Notes under the pieces: generated by a model
Database searches by the model: none
Told to the model about the DNA's origin: nothing
Seen by the model: the letters and a program-made list of their open reading frames with translations, nothing else
Assembly (NCBI GenBank): GCA_964567745.1
Contig: CAZMNY010000002.1
Span: 124,001-188,000, forward strand
DNA from: CAZMNY01 sp964567745
Lineage (GTDB): Bacteria > Planctomycetota > Planctomycetia > Pirellulales > Pirellulaceae
Direction of reading: 5' to 3'
Length of the DNA stretch: 64,000 nucleotides
Made by a program: the position numbers and the translations under genes
Shown here: piece by piece, positions 53,409-62,472 of the stretch
Numbering within the stretch: the stretch's first letter is position 1
How the letters are laid out: every line of letters begins with the position of its first letter

Positions 53409-54293
53409 ATGAGCAAGGGAAATGAAAACAAGGCCATGGGACGTCGCGCTTGGTTGCAAGCCGCCTGTTTTGGCGCCGCGGCATTCGGAGTGGCTGACGT
53501 TTGGGGGCAAGCTCCACAGGACGGACTCAAGCAACCCGTATTTCGTGTTGCGAAGCGAGGCGGGGTGCCGGTCAACAATAAGCCGAGCCCGCTCGATCCA
53601 GCTCTCAAGATGGCCGAAGATGGCTTGGCGGCAAGTCGAGCCAAGGTGTTCGACTACACCTGCAAGATAGTCAAGCGAGAGCGAATCAACGGCAAGGTCG
53701 GCAATGTCGAGACGATGGAAGCCAAGATCCGCAATCACAAAGACGTCAATGGTCGCGTCACACCATTCAGTGTCTATCTGAATTTCAAGGCGCCGAAGTC
53801 AATCAAGGGCCGCCAAGTGCTCTACACAGCGGGTGCCAACAATGGCAAGCTCTTGGCGAAAGAGGGTGGCAATCTGCGACTGTTACCGGCAGTCTGGCTA
53901 CGGCCCGAGGGTCCGATCGCGATGCGAGGCCAACTTTATCCGCTGACCGAGATCGGCATCGAAAACCTGATGGCAAAGCTGATCGAGCGTGGCACTAAAG
54001 AAAAGAAAATTGGCGGGTGTGAAGTCACGATCCGCGGCGGCTACAAAGTCAACAAGCGACTTTGCACACTGATCGAATTGAAGCGCCCGACCAAAGGCCC
54101 CAAATTCGATTTCCATCTCGCTCAGATTTTCGTCGACGAGCAACTCCAAATGCCGATTCGCTATGCCGCCTACGATTGGCCACACGCGCCCGGCGCCAAA
54201 CCCGAGGTGATGGAAGAATACACGTATCTCGACGTCGAGCTTAACAAGGGACTGAATAACAAAGACTTTGACCGTAAGACATACGGTTTCTAA
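53409..54293 (+). CDS. DUF1571-family secreted protein
   Basis: The 294-residue product has an N-terminal signal of the Tat type (MGRRAWLQAACFGAAAFGVA) ending near VWGQ. The mature part matches DUF1571 proteins: FDYTCKIVKRERINGKVG, FKAPKSIKGRQVLY, GPIAMRGQLYPLTEIGIENL, and IFVDEQLQMPIRYAAYDWP, then EEYTYLDVELNKGLNNKDFD at the end. The fold recalls lipoprotein carriers of the LolA/LppX type, so a lipid-handling role is plausible but unproven. AAGGAG lies six bases before the ATG. A strong terminator follows at 54358. Confidence 0.88.
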   Translation: MSKGNENKAMGRRAWLQAACFGAAAFGVADVWGQAPQDGLKQPVFRVAKRGGVPVNNKPSPLDPALKMAEDGLAASRAKVFDYTCKIVKRERINGKVGNVETMEAKIRNHKDVNGRVTPFSVYLNFKAPKSIKGRQVLYTAGANNGKLLAKEGGNLRLLPAVWLRPEGPIAMRGQLYPLTEIGIENLMAKLIERGTKEKKIGGCEVTIRGGYKVNKRLCTLIELKRPTKGPKFDFHLAQIFVDEQLQMPIRYAAYDWPHAPGAKPEVMEEYTYLDVELNKGLNNKDFDRKTYGF

Positions 54294-54357
54294 TCGCCGA
54301 TTCCAGTCGAGCCCGCAACGGCCGATGTGATCAACGGTCGGCAAACGGTTACAATAC

Positions 54358-54409
54358 AAGCCTCGCAGCCCAAGTCCCAACTAGGACGGATTCGCTGCGA
54401 GGCTTTTTT
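54358..54409 (+). terminator. Rho-independent terminator after the DUF1571 gene
   Basis: AAGCCTCGCAGC pairs perfectly with GCTGCGAGGCTT across a 24-base loop and is followed by TTTTTTG. It closes the DUF1571 transcript 35 bp before the next plus-strand gene. Confidence 0.9.
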
Positions 54410-54443
54410 GTTGATCGGTTGAGAAATTGGCGAAGGATTGGAT

Positions 54444-55394
54444 ATGGCCGAAGCCCACGTCGAGCCGAATCGAACAACTCAACCCGATTCGCTACCAGCG
54501 ACTCGCCGCACGACACTGCTAGGGCGAATCGGTTGGCTTACCCGACGCGGCTTGCTTATCTATTTGGTGCTCATTTTGCTACTTCGATTCTTGGAAAACT
54601 CGCTCGTCTATCCGGCACCAACTGCGGCCGTGCGCTGGCGGGAGTCCGAATGGCTCGAGTACGAAGACATTCGCTTTTCCGCAGCCGATGGCGTCGCCTT
54701 GCACGGGCGGTATGTCGCACCCGATCGACCTCGCGGGTTTTTACTCTATTGCCACGGCAACGGCGAAAACGTCTCCGACCAGGCGGAGCTGATGGGCATG
54801 CTTCGCGATGACTACGAATTGGCCGTGTTCGCTTTCGATTACCGAGGTTACGGGCAGAGTGAGGGTTCGCCGAACGAAACGGGAGTCCTACTGGATGGCG
54901 AGGCAGCTTATGCGTGGTTGTGTTCACGAGCCGCGAGCACGAACGCGAGCGGCGCCAACTCGCCTCACATCGTCGTGATGGGCCGTTCGCTCGGCGGCGC
55001 CGTGGCCGTCGATATCTCGGCCAAGAACATCGTTCAAGGTCTCATCCTCGAGAATACGTTCTCCTCAATGCCGGACACGGCGGCGAAACTTTACCCTTGG
55101 GCGCCGGTCCACTGGTTGATGAAAAACCGATACAATTCCGCCGACAAGATCTCCAATCATCTGGGGCCGCTGTTACAGACTCATGGACGTCAGGACAGAA
55201 TGATCCCGATCGAATTGGCCCACAAGCTGTTCAACGCTTCGAATTCGAAAGACACGACCTTTGTCGAATCCAAGTTTGGTTCGCACAACGATCGACCCGG
55301 CCAAGAATACTACGATGAAATGGAAGCCTTCTTCCGGCGGGTCCTTGCCGGTGAGCCTTCAACGTCAGCAGAACACATCGAGACGGCGGAATAG
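54444..55394 (+). CDS. Membrane-anchored alpha/beta hydrolase
   Basis: A 316-residue hydrolase with one N-terminal transmembrane helix (GLLIYLVLILLLRFLENSLVY) and the catalytic domain outside or on the inner face. Visible are FLLYCHGNGENVSDQ (oxyanion region), the nucleophile elbow GRSLGG, a likely acid Asp in HGRQDRMIP, and the base His in GSHNDRPGQEYYDE. The family (BEM46/YfhR-like) has members with unknown physiological substrates. The ATG at 54444 is used; a TTG at 54438 is the alternative. A three-transmembrane protein follows 3 bp later, so the two are likely cotranslated. Confidence 0.85.
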   Translation: MAEAHVEPNRTTQPDSLPATRRTTLLGRIGWLTRRGLLIYLVLILLLRFLENSLVYPAPTAAVRWRESEWLEYEDIRFSAADGVALHGRYVAPDRPRGFLLYCHGNGENVSDQAELMGMLRDDYELAVFAFDYRGYGQSEGSPNETGVLLDGEAAYAWLCSRAASTNASGANSPHIVVMGRSLGGAVAVDISAKNIVQGLILENTFSSMPDTAAKLYPWAPVHWLMKNRYNSADKISNHLGPLLQTHGRQDRMIPIELAHKLFNASNSKDTTFVESKFGSHNDRPGQEYYDEMEAFFRRVLAGEPSTSAEHIETAE

Positions 55395-55397
55395 CTG

Positions 55398-55835
55398 ATG
55401 AACTTGAGTTCATTCTACGACTCACCGACGGACGAAGATCCAACGCAACACGAGCGGCCGGAAGATGAGACGAGACGGCGTCTTCGCCGAGTCGCGAATT
55501 ATCAGAGGTTGGTTCTTTGCGGTGCCGCTGGCCAACTATTTGCGATCGCTCTCGTTGTGCTCGACTATTTTGATTTTTTCCAATTGCCCGATTTAGTGCA
55601 GACCGTCGGCTTGGTCTTTCTGGCCGCTTCGGCCGTGTTCAACGGAGCAGCCGTCTTTCTCACCCGACGCGAATTTGCCGCGGGCGTTTCGATGTGGGTC
55701 TATACGGTGCTCGCTGTTGTACCCGTATTCAGCCTCGTCATTTTGGGCATCACCAACATCGCCGCGACCAGCTTCTTGCAGGACAACGACATTCGCGTTG
55801 GCGTCCTCGGTGCCGATCCCGGCCAACTGCCCTAA
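55398..55835 (+). CDS. Small membrane protein, three predicted helices, unknown
   Basis: The 145-residue product has a charged N-terminus (EDETRRRLRRVANYQR) and three hydrophobic segments (about residues 42-60, 72-90 and 100-122), with FLVARRE-like charged loops between them. I do not recognise a family. It starts 3 bp after the alpha/beta hydrolase gene and so is probably part of the same unit. The C-terminus FLQDNDIRVGVLGADPGQLP is short and soluble. A degenerate run of CGCCCTAACCGTTC-like units follows the stop. Confidence 0.7.
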   Translation: MNLSSFYDSPTDEDPTQHERPEDETRRRLRRVANYQRLVLCGAAGQLFAIALVVLDYFDFFQLPDLVQTVGLVFLAASAVFNGAAVFLTRREFAAGVSMWVYTVLAVVPVFSLVILGITNIAATSFLQDNDIRVGVLGADPGQLP

Positions 55836-55957
55836 CCGTGCCCGCCCTAGTCGTTCTCGCCCTAACCGTTCCTGCCCAATCTCCTCTGTCATGAGCGGCG
55901 ACGGAAGCTGCCGGTACACTGGACTCTTCTCATCGAATTCGAAACGCAAGAGAAATC

Positions 55958-56929
55958 ATGACTGAGACGCCATCGATTCGCTGTGCGGCCGCGCAGTTTC
56001 AACACACGCCCGGCGACCGAGCTCGCAATCTTGAAATCATGGACGGAATGGTTCGAGACGCCGCAGCCAAAGGCGTTCAACTGCTTGTCTTTCCGGAATG
56101 CTGCATTTCGGGCTACTGGCATCTTCGCAACCTTTCGCGCGAACAACTGCTTGAACTTGCCGAGCCGGCATTCGAAGGCCTCAGCGGGCAACGACTCATG
56201 CAGTGGGCGAAAGAATTTCAAATGACCGTCGGCGGCGGGATTGTCGAATTGGATGACAATGGCGATCTCTACAACACTTATGTCGTGGCGATGCCCGACG
56301 GAAGATTCGCCAAGCATCGAAAACTGCACTGCTTTATCAATGCCGAGATGAAGTCGGGCGACGCCTACACCGTTTTCGATACGCCGCAGGGCTGGCGCGT
56401 GGCGGTCTTGATCTGCTACGACAACAACATCGTCGAAAACGTGCGAGCCTGCGCCTTGGCGGGCGCAAAACTGTTGCTCGCTCCTCATCAAACCGGCGGC
56501 TGCGATTCAGGCAGCCCGTTCGCCATGGGAGTCGTCGAGCGAGCGCTCTGGGACAATCGAGAGGCCGATCCGGAGGCGATCGAGGCGGAGTTTAAGGGCG
56601 ACAAGGGGCGAGGTTGGTTGATGCGATGGCTTCCCGCACGAGCCCACGACAACGGCATGTTCCTCGCCTTCAGCAATGGCGTCGGCCTGGATGACAACGA
56701 AGTCCGCACCGGTAACGCCATGCTGCTCGACCCCTACGGCCGAATTCTTGACGAGACCTGGGCGGCCGGCGATGCATTAGTCGTCGCCGAATTGGACCCC
56801 AGCCTGCTCGCCACCTCGACCGGCCAACGATGGATGCGCGCCCGCCGACCGGAACTCTACCATCCACTCACCCAATCGACCGGTGCCGAAGAAGACACCC
56901 GCGCCGTCCGCTTTGAACATCTCGATTAG
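55958..56929 (+). CDS. Nitrilase-superfamily amidase
   Basis: A carbon-nitrogen hydrolase of 323 residues. The catalytic triad is E47 (VFPECCISGYW), K122 (HRKLHCF) and C153 (LICYDNN). The LAGAKLLLAPHQTGG and GNAMLLDPYGRIL regions are typical of the family. It hydrolyses an amide to an acid and ammonia, but the substrate is unknown; the fold group includes omega-amidases and beta-ureidopropionases. No signal peptide is present. It stands between a small membrane protein and the histidine kinase, without obvious partners. Confidence 0.9.
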   Translation: MTETPSIRCAAAQFQHTPGDRARNLEIMDGMVRDAAAKGVQLLVFPECCISGYWHLRNLSREQLLELAEPAFEGLSGQRLMQWAKEFQMTVGGGIVELDDNGDLYNTYVVAMPDGRFAKHRKLHCFINAEMKSGDAYTVFDTPQGWRVAVLICYDNNIVENVRACALAGAKLLLAPHQTGGCDSGSPFAMGVVERALWDNREADPEAIEAEFKGDKGRGWLMRWLPARAHDNGMFLAFSNGVGLDDNEVRTGNAMLLDPYGRILDETWAAGDALVVAELDPSLLATSTGQRWMRARRPELYHPLTQSTGAEEDTRAVRFEHLD

Positions 56930-56966
56930 CGGACTAAACGATGCGCGATCTACTCACTCACGGGCG

Positions 56967-58634
56967 TCACTCGATCGTCTCGTCGCTGGTTGACGGCGGC
57001 AGCTGAGCGGGGAAGGCCATGGTGAAGGTGCTGCCGACTCCGACTTTGCTCACGACATCGATGTAGCCGTGATGCTCGCGCATGATTTTCTGGCTGACCG
57101 GCAAGCCAAGACCGGTGCCTCGATTGCCTTTGCGAGATTCAAACACGGAAAAAATCTTGGGCATGTCGTCGTCGGAGATGCCTTGTCCGTTGTCAACAAC
57201 GACGATCAAAGATTCATCGACATCCGTTGAATGGGTCGTCGAAACAACCACTCGGCCTTCCTCAATTTTTTCACAGGCATCGACAGCGTTTGAGACAACG
57301 TTCAGCACGGCTCGATGCATGGCGTCCGCGTCAAACATCAAGGTGGGCATCGACTCGTCCGGCTTCCACTCAAGCGTCACATCGTTCTCGTCCGCGCGGA
57401 CCTGCACTAGTTCGATGACATCGCCAACAAGCTCGTTCAAATCGGCGGGCTCCATCAGCGGATCCCGTTCCTTGCTGAAGCTGAGCATGTCCATCACGAG
57501 GTTCGAGATCTTCTCTTGGTTTCGATCGACAATTCCCCAACCCTTGCGAACAATCTCGTTTTCACCGTTCTTCAATCCCTCCTCGATCAAAAAACTGCCT
57601 CCCCGAATTCCCTGCAGAATATTCTTGATATGGTGCGACAACGTGGCGATGGTCTGCCCGACCGCCGCGAGCCGTTCGGCTTGCAGCATGGCTGAATAGT
57701 ACGAGGTGTCTTCGACAGCCAAAGCCGCTTGATGGGCGATGGCAACCATCAGTTTGAGGTGTTCCGTTGTGAATCGATTACTCTCGGTGGACGCATCGCT
57801 GGGCGGCGTATAGGTGTCGATGTAGATCACGCCGACGACGTCGTAGCGACCCTGCATCGGGACGCAGATCGCTTCGCGAACTCCCATCGTTACGATGCTG
57901 GCGCCGGGATCCCAACGCTCGTCGCCTTGAGCGTCGCTGGTCAGAACGCCTTCATTCTGCTCGGTGACATAGTCGAGTATCGTGCGGCTGATGAGGATCT
58001 GCTCTGTCGGAGCTTCGCGATTGCGATCAAGTCGGGCCGATGGAGTCAGCTCGTGAGACTCCGAATCGAAAAGCATGACACAGCCGCGATCGGCCTCCAC
58101 CCACTCGAATATCAGCTCGAGAATCCGCCGCAACAACTCATCGATATCGAGCGTGTGACTTACGGCGAGCGCCGTTCGATACATCACCTGCAGATTGCTT
58201 CGAGCTCGCGCGAGCCAGGGGCTTTCGACCGCGTTGCCGTCGAAAATCTGACTCCCCTCGGCTCGAGTGATCGACTTGACGATCCGCGATTCGTTCTTGA
58301 TATCAGCGGCACCAACGATGCCGACGCCGGAGAGCGACGGGTCAGGCACTTCGCCTCCCGTGTAGATCATCAGAGTCGATCCCAGCAGCACTCGATCGCC
58401 GCTGCGCAGTCGATGCTCTTCAACGCGGAAGTCGTTGACAAAACTGCCGTTGGAGCTCTTCAAGTCCAACAACCAAAAGATGCCGTCGCGGTTGGAAATC
58501 TGGGCGTGACGTCGCGAGATTTCGGTGTCTCGCAGCTGAATTCCGGTCCCGCTTTCACGGCCCAACGTCAGACCATCAGCAAGCTCGTAGCGCTTACCTT
58601 GATCCCGACCGCGAATCACAAAAAATGATGCCAT
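56967..58634 (-). CDS. Sensor histidine kinase with FHA and GAF domains
   Basis: A soluble 555-residue kinase. Residues 1-95 form an FHA domain (LGRESGTGIQ, ISRRHAQI, LKSSNGSFVND) that binds phosphothreonine peptides. Residues ~165-310 are a GAF domain (GCVMLFDSESHELTPSA; EAICVPMQGRYDVVGVIYIDT). The kinase core has the phospho-accepting His334 (TLSHHIKN), N-box NVVSNAVDACEK, G1 VVVDNGQGISDDDMPK and G2 GTGLGLPVSQKIM. There is no transmembrane segment, so it senses an internal signal. A receiver-like gene lies 68 bp upstream in the same direction and is likely cotranscribed. Confidence 0.92.
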   Translation of the reverse strand: MASFFVIRGRDQGKRYELADGLTLGRESGTGIQLRDTEISRRHAQISNRDGIFWLLDLKSSNGSFVNDFRVEEHRLRSGDRVLLGSTLMIYTGGEVPDPSLSGVGIVGAADIKNESRIVKSITRAEGSQIFDGNAVESPWLARARSNLQVMYRTALAVSHTLDIDELLRRILELIFEWVEADRGCVMLFDSESHELTPSARLDRNREAPTEQILISRTILDYVTEQNEGVLTSDAQGDERWDPGASIVTMGVREAICVPMQGRYDVVGVIYIDTYTPPSDASTESNRFTTEHLKLMVAIAHQAALAVEDTSYYSAMLQAERLAAVGQTIATLSHHIKNILQGIRGGSFLIEEGLKNGENEIVRKGWGIVDRNQEKISNLVMDMLSFSKERDPLMEPADLNELVGDVIELVQVRADENDVTLEWKPDESMPTLMFDADAMHRAVLNVVSNAVDACEKIEEGRVVVSTTHSTDVDESLIVVVDNGQGISDDDMPKIFSVFESRKGNRGTGLGLPVSQKIMREHHGYIDVVSKVGVGSTFTMAFPAQLPPSTSDETIE

Positions 58635-58702
58635 GTGCGACCGTCCAAGCGGGGGTCATCCAGATCATCGGAAGCCGGCGTCGCCGCGAAGAATTTCGCC
58701 GC

Positions 58703-59122
58703 CTATCGCTCCGCTGTCCGCTCAACCAAGGACTCAATCTTACGGATCAAGGGGCCATAATGGTAGGGCTTGGCGAAACGCGTCGTTTGTCGCGAGCTTG
58801 AAGCGGGTCGATAAAGCGAGGCCAAAATCACGAGCTCGCCGCCATTGCGAGTCGAATACTCGTGAAAACGCAATTCGGCACCATCGTCCTTGACGTTGGC
58901 TCGCTCGCTTTGCGGCTCTTCGGCATCGTCGCGGCTGAAGACGATCACTCGAGGCCGATGTTGTTGAGCCAAGCAATATCCCTCATCCGGCTCCTCCGCC
59001 TCGAAGATCCGCAGGCCACGATTCTCCAAGACCGTGCGGAGCACCTCGCGCGAGTCCGCGGAGTGGTCGACTATGAGAACCGAGTCAGTCAGTTGCGTAG
59101 GACATTGGAATTCAGCGGACAA
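58703..59122 (-). CDS. Degenerate response-regulator receiver protein
   Basis: The 139-residue product resembles a stand-alone receiver: SVLIVDHSADSREVLRTVLE supplies the acidic region, RPRVIVFSRDD stands where the phospho-acceptor loop would be, and TRFAKPYHYGPL is the lysine-containing end. The first acidic pair is DH, and the phospho-acceptor site is replaced by S-R-D-D, so it may be phosphorylated weakly or not at all. Translation starts at TTG 59122, supported by an excellent AAGGAGGTG seven bases upstream. It precedes the FHA-GAF kinase (68-bp gap) and probably works with it. Confidence 0.8.
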   Translation of the reverse strand: MSAEFQCPTQLTDSVLIVDHSADSREVLRTVLENRGLRIFEAEEPDEGYCLAQQHRPRVIVFSRDDAEEPQSERANVKDDGAELRFHEYSTRNGGELVILASLYRPASSSRQTTRFAKPYHYGPLIRKIESLVERTAER

Positions 59123-59424
59123 ATGTGCACCTCCTTGTGCATCTCATCGTCGCCTTTCGCACCCGCGAAAGTAGCGTATTTCGTCGCCTATTTGCTAACT
59201 ATTGAGGTGAAGAAGGATATCGATCTCGGCGTTTTGTGTCAAAACGAGTTTTTCCAGCCCTTGGCGCGGTTTTGCGAGCCTCGTTCGCTTGACGGGCGGC
59301 GGCTGAAGATCAAGAATTGAGCCCTCTAAGCGCGTCGAGGCCTAGCGGAATTGCATTGGCGACAATCAGGACGCGACCACGAGTCGAATCTCGATCATTT
59401 TGCAATCTAACCAAGGAATCACTT
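59123..59424. other. Divergent gap of 302 bp with a short shared repeat
   Basis: Lies between the receiver gene (minus) and the peptidase gene (plus). It contains GGCGACAATCAGGACGCG (59358-59375), close to GGCGACAATCCAGGACGCG at 47307-47325 in the other unusual gap. No gene was recognised. Confidence 0.45.
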
Positions 59425-61167
59425 ATGCCAAGTTCTCGCCTGTTATGTATTCTCAGCCTGGCAGTCGCGCTTCTTCCGACCGCCTATCTGGTCGCCGAAA
59501 ACAACTCAAATGAAGCGATCGAAATGCGTCTCAAGCGTGACGCCACTGTACTCGCTTCCGACAAACTCAAGGGGCGAGGCCTTGGAACAGATGGACTGAA
59601 TGAAGCCGCCGAATATATCGCCGCGGAATTCAAGCGACTCGGATTCAAAACGGACCTGTTCGACGGCAGCCCGTTCCAGAAATTCAAAGTCAAGACCGGC
59701 TCGAAACTCGTCGGCGACGACAATAACTGGCTCAGCCTTTCTGCGCCGGAAAGCAAAGACGCGACTCGAGTTGCTGCAGGCGATACGCTTACCCCGCTGG
59801 CGCTCGGCGGATCAGGTACGGTCGAGGGCGAGGTCGCCTTTGTTGGTTACGGAATCACAGCGCCGAAACTCGAATTCGACGAATACGCCGATGTCGACGT
59901 CAAGGGCAAGGTCGTGATCATGATTCGCAAGGAGCCGCAGCAGCAAGACAAGAATAGCAAACTCGCCGGCGCTCGATCTTCTCAGCACGCATTCTTTACA
60001 ACCAAGATCAATAACGCAGCAAAACACGGCGCGGCCGCGGTAATCATGGTCAACGACGAACTGACTCTGAAACAATCGCGGGCCAACGCGTCGACGACGA
60101 TTGAAAAAGCGACGAACGCTTATCTCAAAGCGGGACTCGATTACGCCAAACAAAAGGAAGCGGGCAAGTCGCCAGACCCAGCAAAAGCAGCCGATTCCCT
60201 GGCGAAACTTGCGGGGCTCGTCGAAGCCGCCCGCAAGCGGCTCGACGCCGACCACGATCAACTGATCACCTTCACAGGCGCCGGTGACAACGAAAACAAC
60301 CCCACCATGCCCGTGTTTTTCTGCAAACGCGCGTTTGTGCAAGAGGCAATTAAGAAAGCGACCGGACAATCGCTGTCGGAAATCGAAGCGGGCATTGATA
60401 AAGAATTCAAACCTCGCAGCCAATTGCTCAAGGGCTGGAAAGTCGCCTGTGACGCGAAAATTTCTCGAGAGCAAACTGAAATCAAGAATGTCATCGGCGT
60501 TCTAGAAGGCGAAGGCCCTCACGCCGAAGAGACGATCGTGATCGGCGCCCATTACGACCACCTCGGCATGGGCGGCCGCGGATCGCTCGCGCCTTGGACG
60601 AAAGAGATCCACAACGGCGCCGACGACAACGCCTCCGGCACGGTGACCATGCTGGAAATCGCTCGCCATTTCGCCGCTCAAGAAAAGAAGCCTTTGCGCC
60701 GTATCGTGTTCATGGCGTTCACCGGCGAAGAACGAGGATTGTGGGGAAGCGCCCACTACACGCGCAACCCGAGATTTGCCTTGAAAGATACGATTGCCAT
60801 GTACAACCTCGACATGGTCGGACGCCTGACGAACAACAAGCTCAAGCTGCAAGGCACCGGAACTGCGGCCGAGTTTGATGCACTCGTCGAGGATCTCAAT
60901 AAGAAGTACAAGTTTGCTCTGGAGAAAGATCCAACCGGTTTCGGCCCGAGCGACCACACCTCGTTTTACCGAGCCAAAGTACCGGTGCTGCATATTTTCA
61001 CTGGCTTGCACAGCGACTATCACCGACCGAGCGACGATGTCGACAAACTCAACCTCGACGGCATGCGAAAGATCGCGCAATTCGTTGAAGAGATCGTCCA
61101 GTGGACACTCGATCAAGACGCTCGACCAGAATACAAGGAAATTCGCCGAGCCCGTGGCGGACGATGA
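59425..61167 (+). CDS. Secreted M28-family zinc aminopeptidase
   Basis: The 580-residue product has a signal peptide (LLCILSLAVALLPTAYLVA). A protease-associated-like insertion (FVGYGITAPKLEFDEYADVDVKGKVVIMI) lies before the catalytic domain. The zinc ligands are visible: GAHYDHLGMGG (His), NGADDNASGTVTM (bridging Asp), FTGEERGLWGS (catalytic and ligand Glu), YNLDMVGR (Asp) and SDYHRPSDDVDKL (His). It removes N-terminal residues from peptides outside the cytoplasm. AAGGAATCACTT precedes the ATG at 59425. A 606-bp gap separates it from ompH, so it is probably a single-gene unit. Confidence 0.92.
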   Translation: MPSSRLLCILSLAVALLPTAYLVAENNSNEAIEMRLKRDATVLASDKLKGRGLGTDGLNEAAEYIAAEFKRLGFKTDLFDGSPFQKFKVKTGSKLVGDDNNWLSLSAPESKDATRVAAGDTLTPLALGGSGTVEGEVAFVGYGITAPKLEFDEYADVDVKGKVVIMIRKEPQQQDKNSKLAGARSSQHAFFTTKINNAAKHGAAAVIMVNDELTLKQSRANASTTIEKATNAYLKAGLDYAKQKEAGKSPDPAKAADSLAKLAGLVEAARKRLDADHDQLITFTGAGDNENNPTMPVFFCKRAFVQEAIKKATGQSLSEIEAGIDKEFKPRSQLLKGWKVACDAKISREQTEIKNVIGVLEGEGPHAEETIVIGAHYDHLGMGGRGSLAPWTKEIHNGADDNASGTVTMLEIARHFAAQEKKPLRRIVFMAFTGEERGLWGSAHYTRNPRFALKDTIAMYNLDMVGRLTNNKLKLQGTGTAAEFDALVEDLNKKYKFALEKDPTGFGPSDHTSFYRAKVPVLHIFTGLHSDYHRPSDDVDKLNLDGMRKIAQFVEEIVQWTLDQDARPEYKEIRRARGGR

Positions 61168-61773
61168 CCAGGCCAGACGCGATGACGTGTGCAGGGAAGC
61201 CAATTCGTTTAACCCGTCGCGCAGGCAAGCGTGATTCGACGTGTCGGGCATATCGAAAAGCAAAGGCGAAAGGAAGGTAAAAGAGGAAACGAAGCCCAAG
61301 CAAACTCTTTTATCTCCTCATCTGTGCGCACTTCACGTCTCAGCGCGCTATCTCGTCGTCCGCTAGGGCTTTTCGCGGCTAAAATCGTCTGACAAGACAG
61401 GGCGAGCCACAAAAAGCACGAGAATTCACAAAGAGAGAGATGCCAATTGTCACATTGCGCAACGCGGCGTAATTTGGTGCCATAACTTTCAACCTCCTCC
61501 TGATTGCCGACGCCACGCTGGATAGATTGAGTAGCCTAGGCAAGCTGTCCGGAATGCTGACGCGATAAAACGGAACAGGCGCTCGCCGGTTTTGCGGCGT
61601 CGATTTCGAGGTTCGAGAGGAAGCGACAATTCGATCTTTACGGATTTGCTGCGACTGGGCACAATACGCCCGCCAATGTCGCGCGTCGTACCCATGGTGA
61701 CGCGATGACGCCGGTCCGCAGGAATGGACAGGCGCCGGTCAAGGAAGACCGTTTTCAAAGCAAGGAGGCTATC
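61168..61773. other. 606-bp gap before ompH, no gene recognised
   Basis: No convincing frame was found. AGCCACAAAAAGCACGAG (61410-61427), followed by TTCACAAAGAGAG, resembles a short dispersed sequence seen between genes in many environmental genomes. The last 60 bp hold the start region of ompH with AAGGAGG. The ompH-lpxC-lpxA promoter should lie here, but no clear -35/-10 pair could be assigned. Confidence 0.45.
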
Positions 61774-62415
61774 ATGAAGGCCGCTTCATCGTTTGTTATC
61801 GCCATGACCGTGTTGTTGGGAAGTTTCTTCCTGCCAAACACCGCCCAAAGCCAAGGCACCAACGTCGCCGTAATCGACATCAGCCAGATCTTTCAGCAGC
61901 ATCAGCGGTTTCGCAGTGAACTGGAAACCATCAAGAATGCCATCAAACAATTCGAGTCTTCCCTTGGTGCCGATCGCGAAACGCTTCGTCAGAAAAGCGA
62001 ACAGCTCAAACTGCTGACTTCCGGTACGGCGGAATACCGTCGCGTCGAAGGCGAATTCGCTCGAATGACTTCCGACGTTCAGGTCAAAATGGGCCTGAAG
62101 AAGAAGGAATTTCTCGAGCAAGAGGCGAAGATTTATTATCGCGCCTATCTGGAAATTCAATCGGTCATTCGCGAGTTCTCCGAACGGAACCGAATTGGCC
62201 TGGTGCTTCGCTTTAACAGTGAAAACATCGACCCACAGAAACGAGACTCTGTCTTGGGCGGCATTAACCGTGCCATCGTCTTCCAAGACCGACTCAACAT
62301 CACTGGCGAGATTCTGGCGATGCTGAACCGTTCGGCGCAGCCCACGCAGCCGACTCAGCCCGGCCGTCCCGTCGGACCGGCCGCAAGCCGTTCGCAGGTG
62401 CCACGCCGACGATAG
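61774..62415 (+). CDS. OmpH/Skp-family periplasmic chaperone
   Basis: Skp holds unfolded outer-membrane proteins in the periplasm. The 213-residue product has a signal peptide (MKAASSFVIAMTVLLGSFFLPNTAQSQG), then the family start NVAVIDISQIFQQHQRF and a long charged coiled coil (about residues 45-130, GADRETLRQKSEQLKLL, MGLKKKEFLEQEAKIYY). The C-terminal tail is proline- and glutamine-rich (QPTQPTQPGRPVGPAAS), unusual for Skp. AAGGAGG lies seven bases before the ATG at 61774. It precedes lpxC and lpxA, matching the common link of skp to lipid A genes, though bamA is not here. Confidence 0.92.
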   Translation: MKAASSFVIAMTVLLGSFFLPNTAQSQGTNVAVIDISQIFQQHQRFRSELETIKNAIKQFESSLGADRETLRQKSEQLKLLTSGTAEYRRVEGEFARMTSDVQVKMGLKKKEFLEQEAKIYYRAYLEIQSVIREFSERNRIGLVLRFNSENIDPQKRDSVLGGINRAIVFQDRLNITGEILAMLNRSAQPTQPTQPGRPVGPAASRSQVPRRR

Positions 62416-62472
62416 CGTCCACAGTCGCTACCGTCTTTGCATTGGACCGTCATCCAGACTCTTCAGCGTGGA

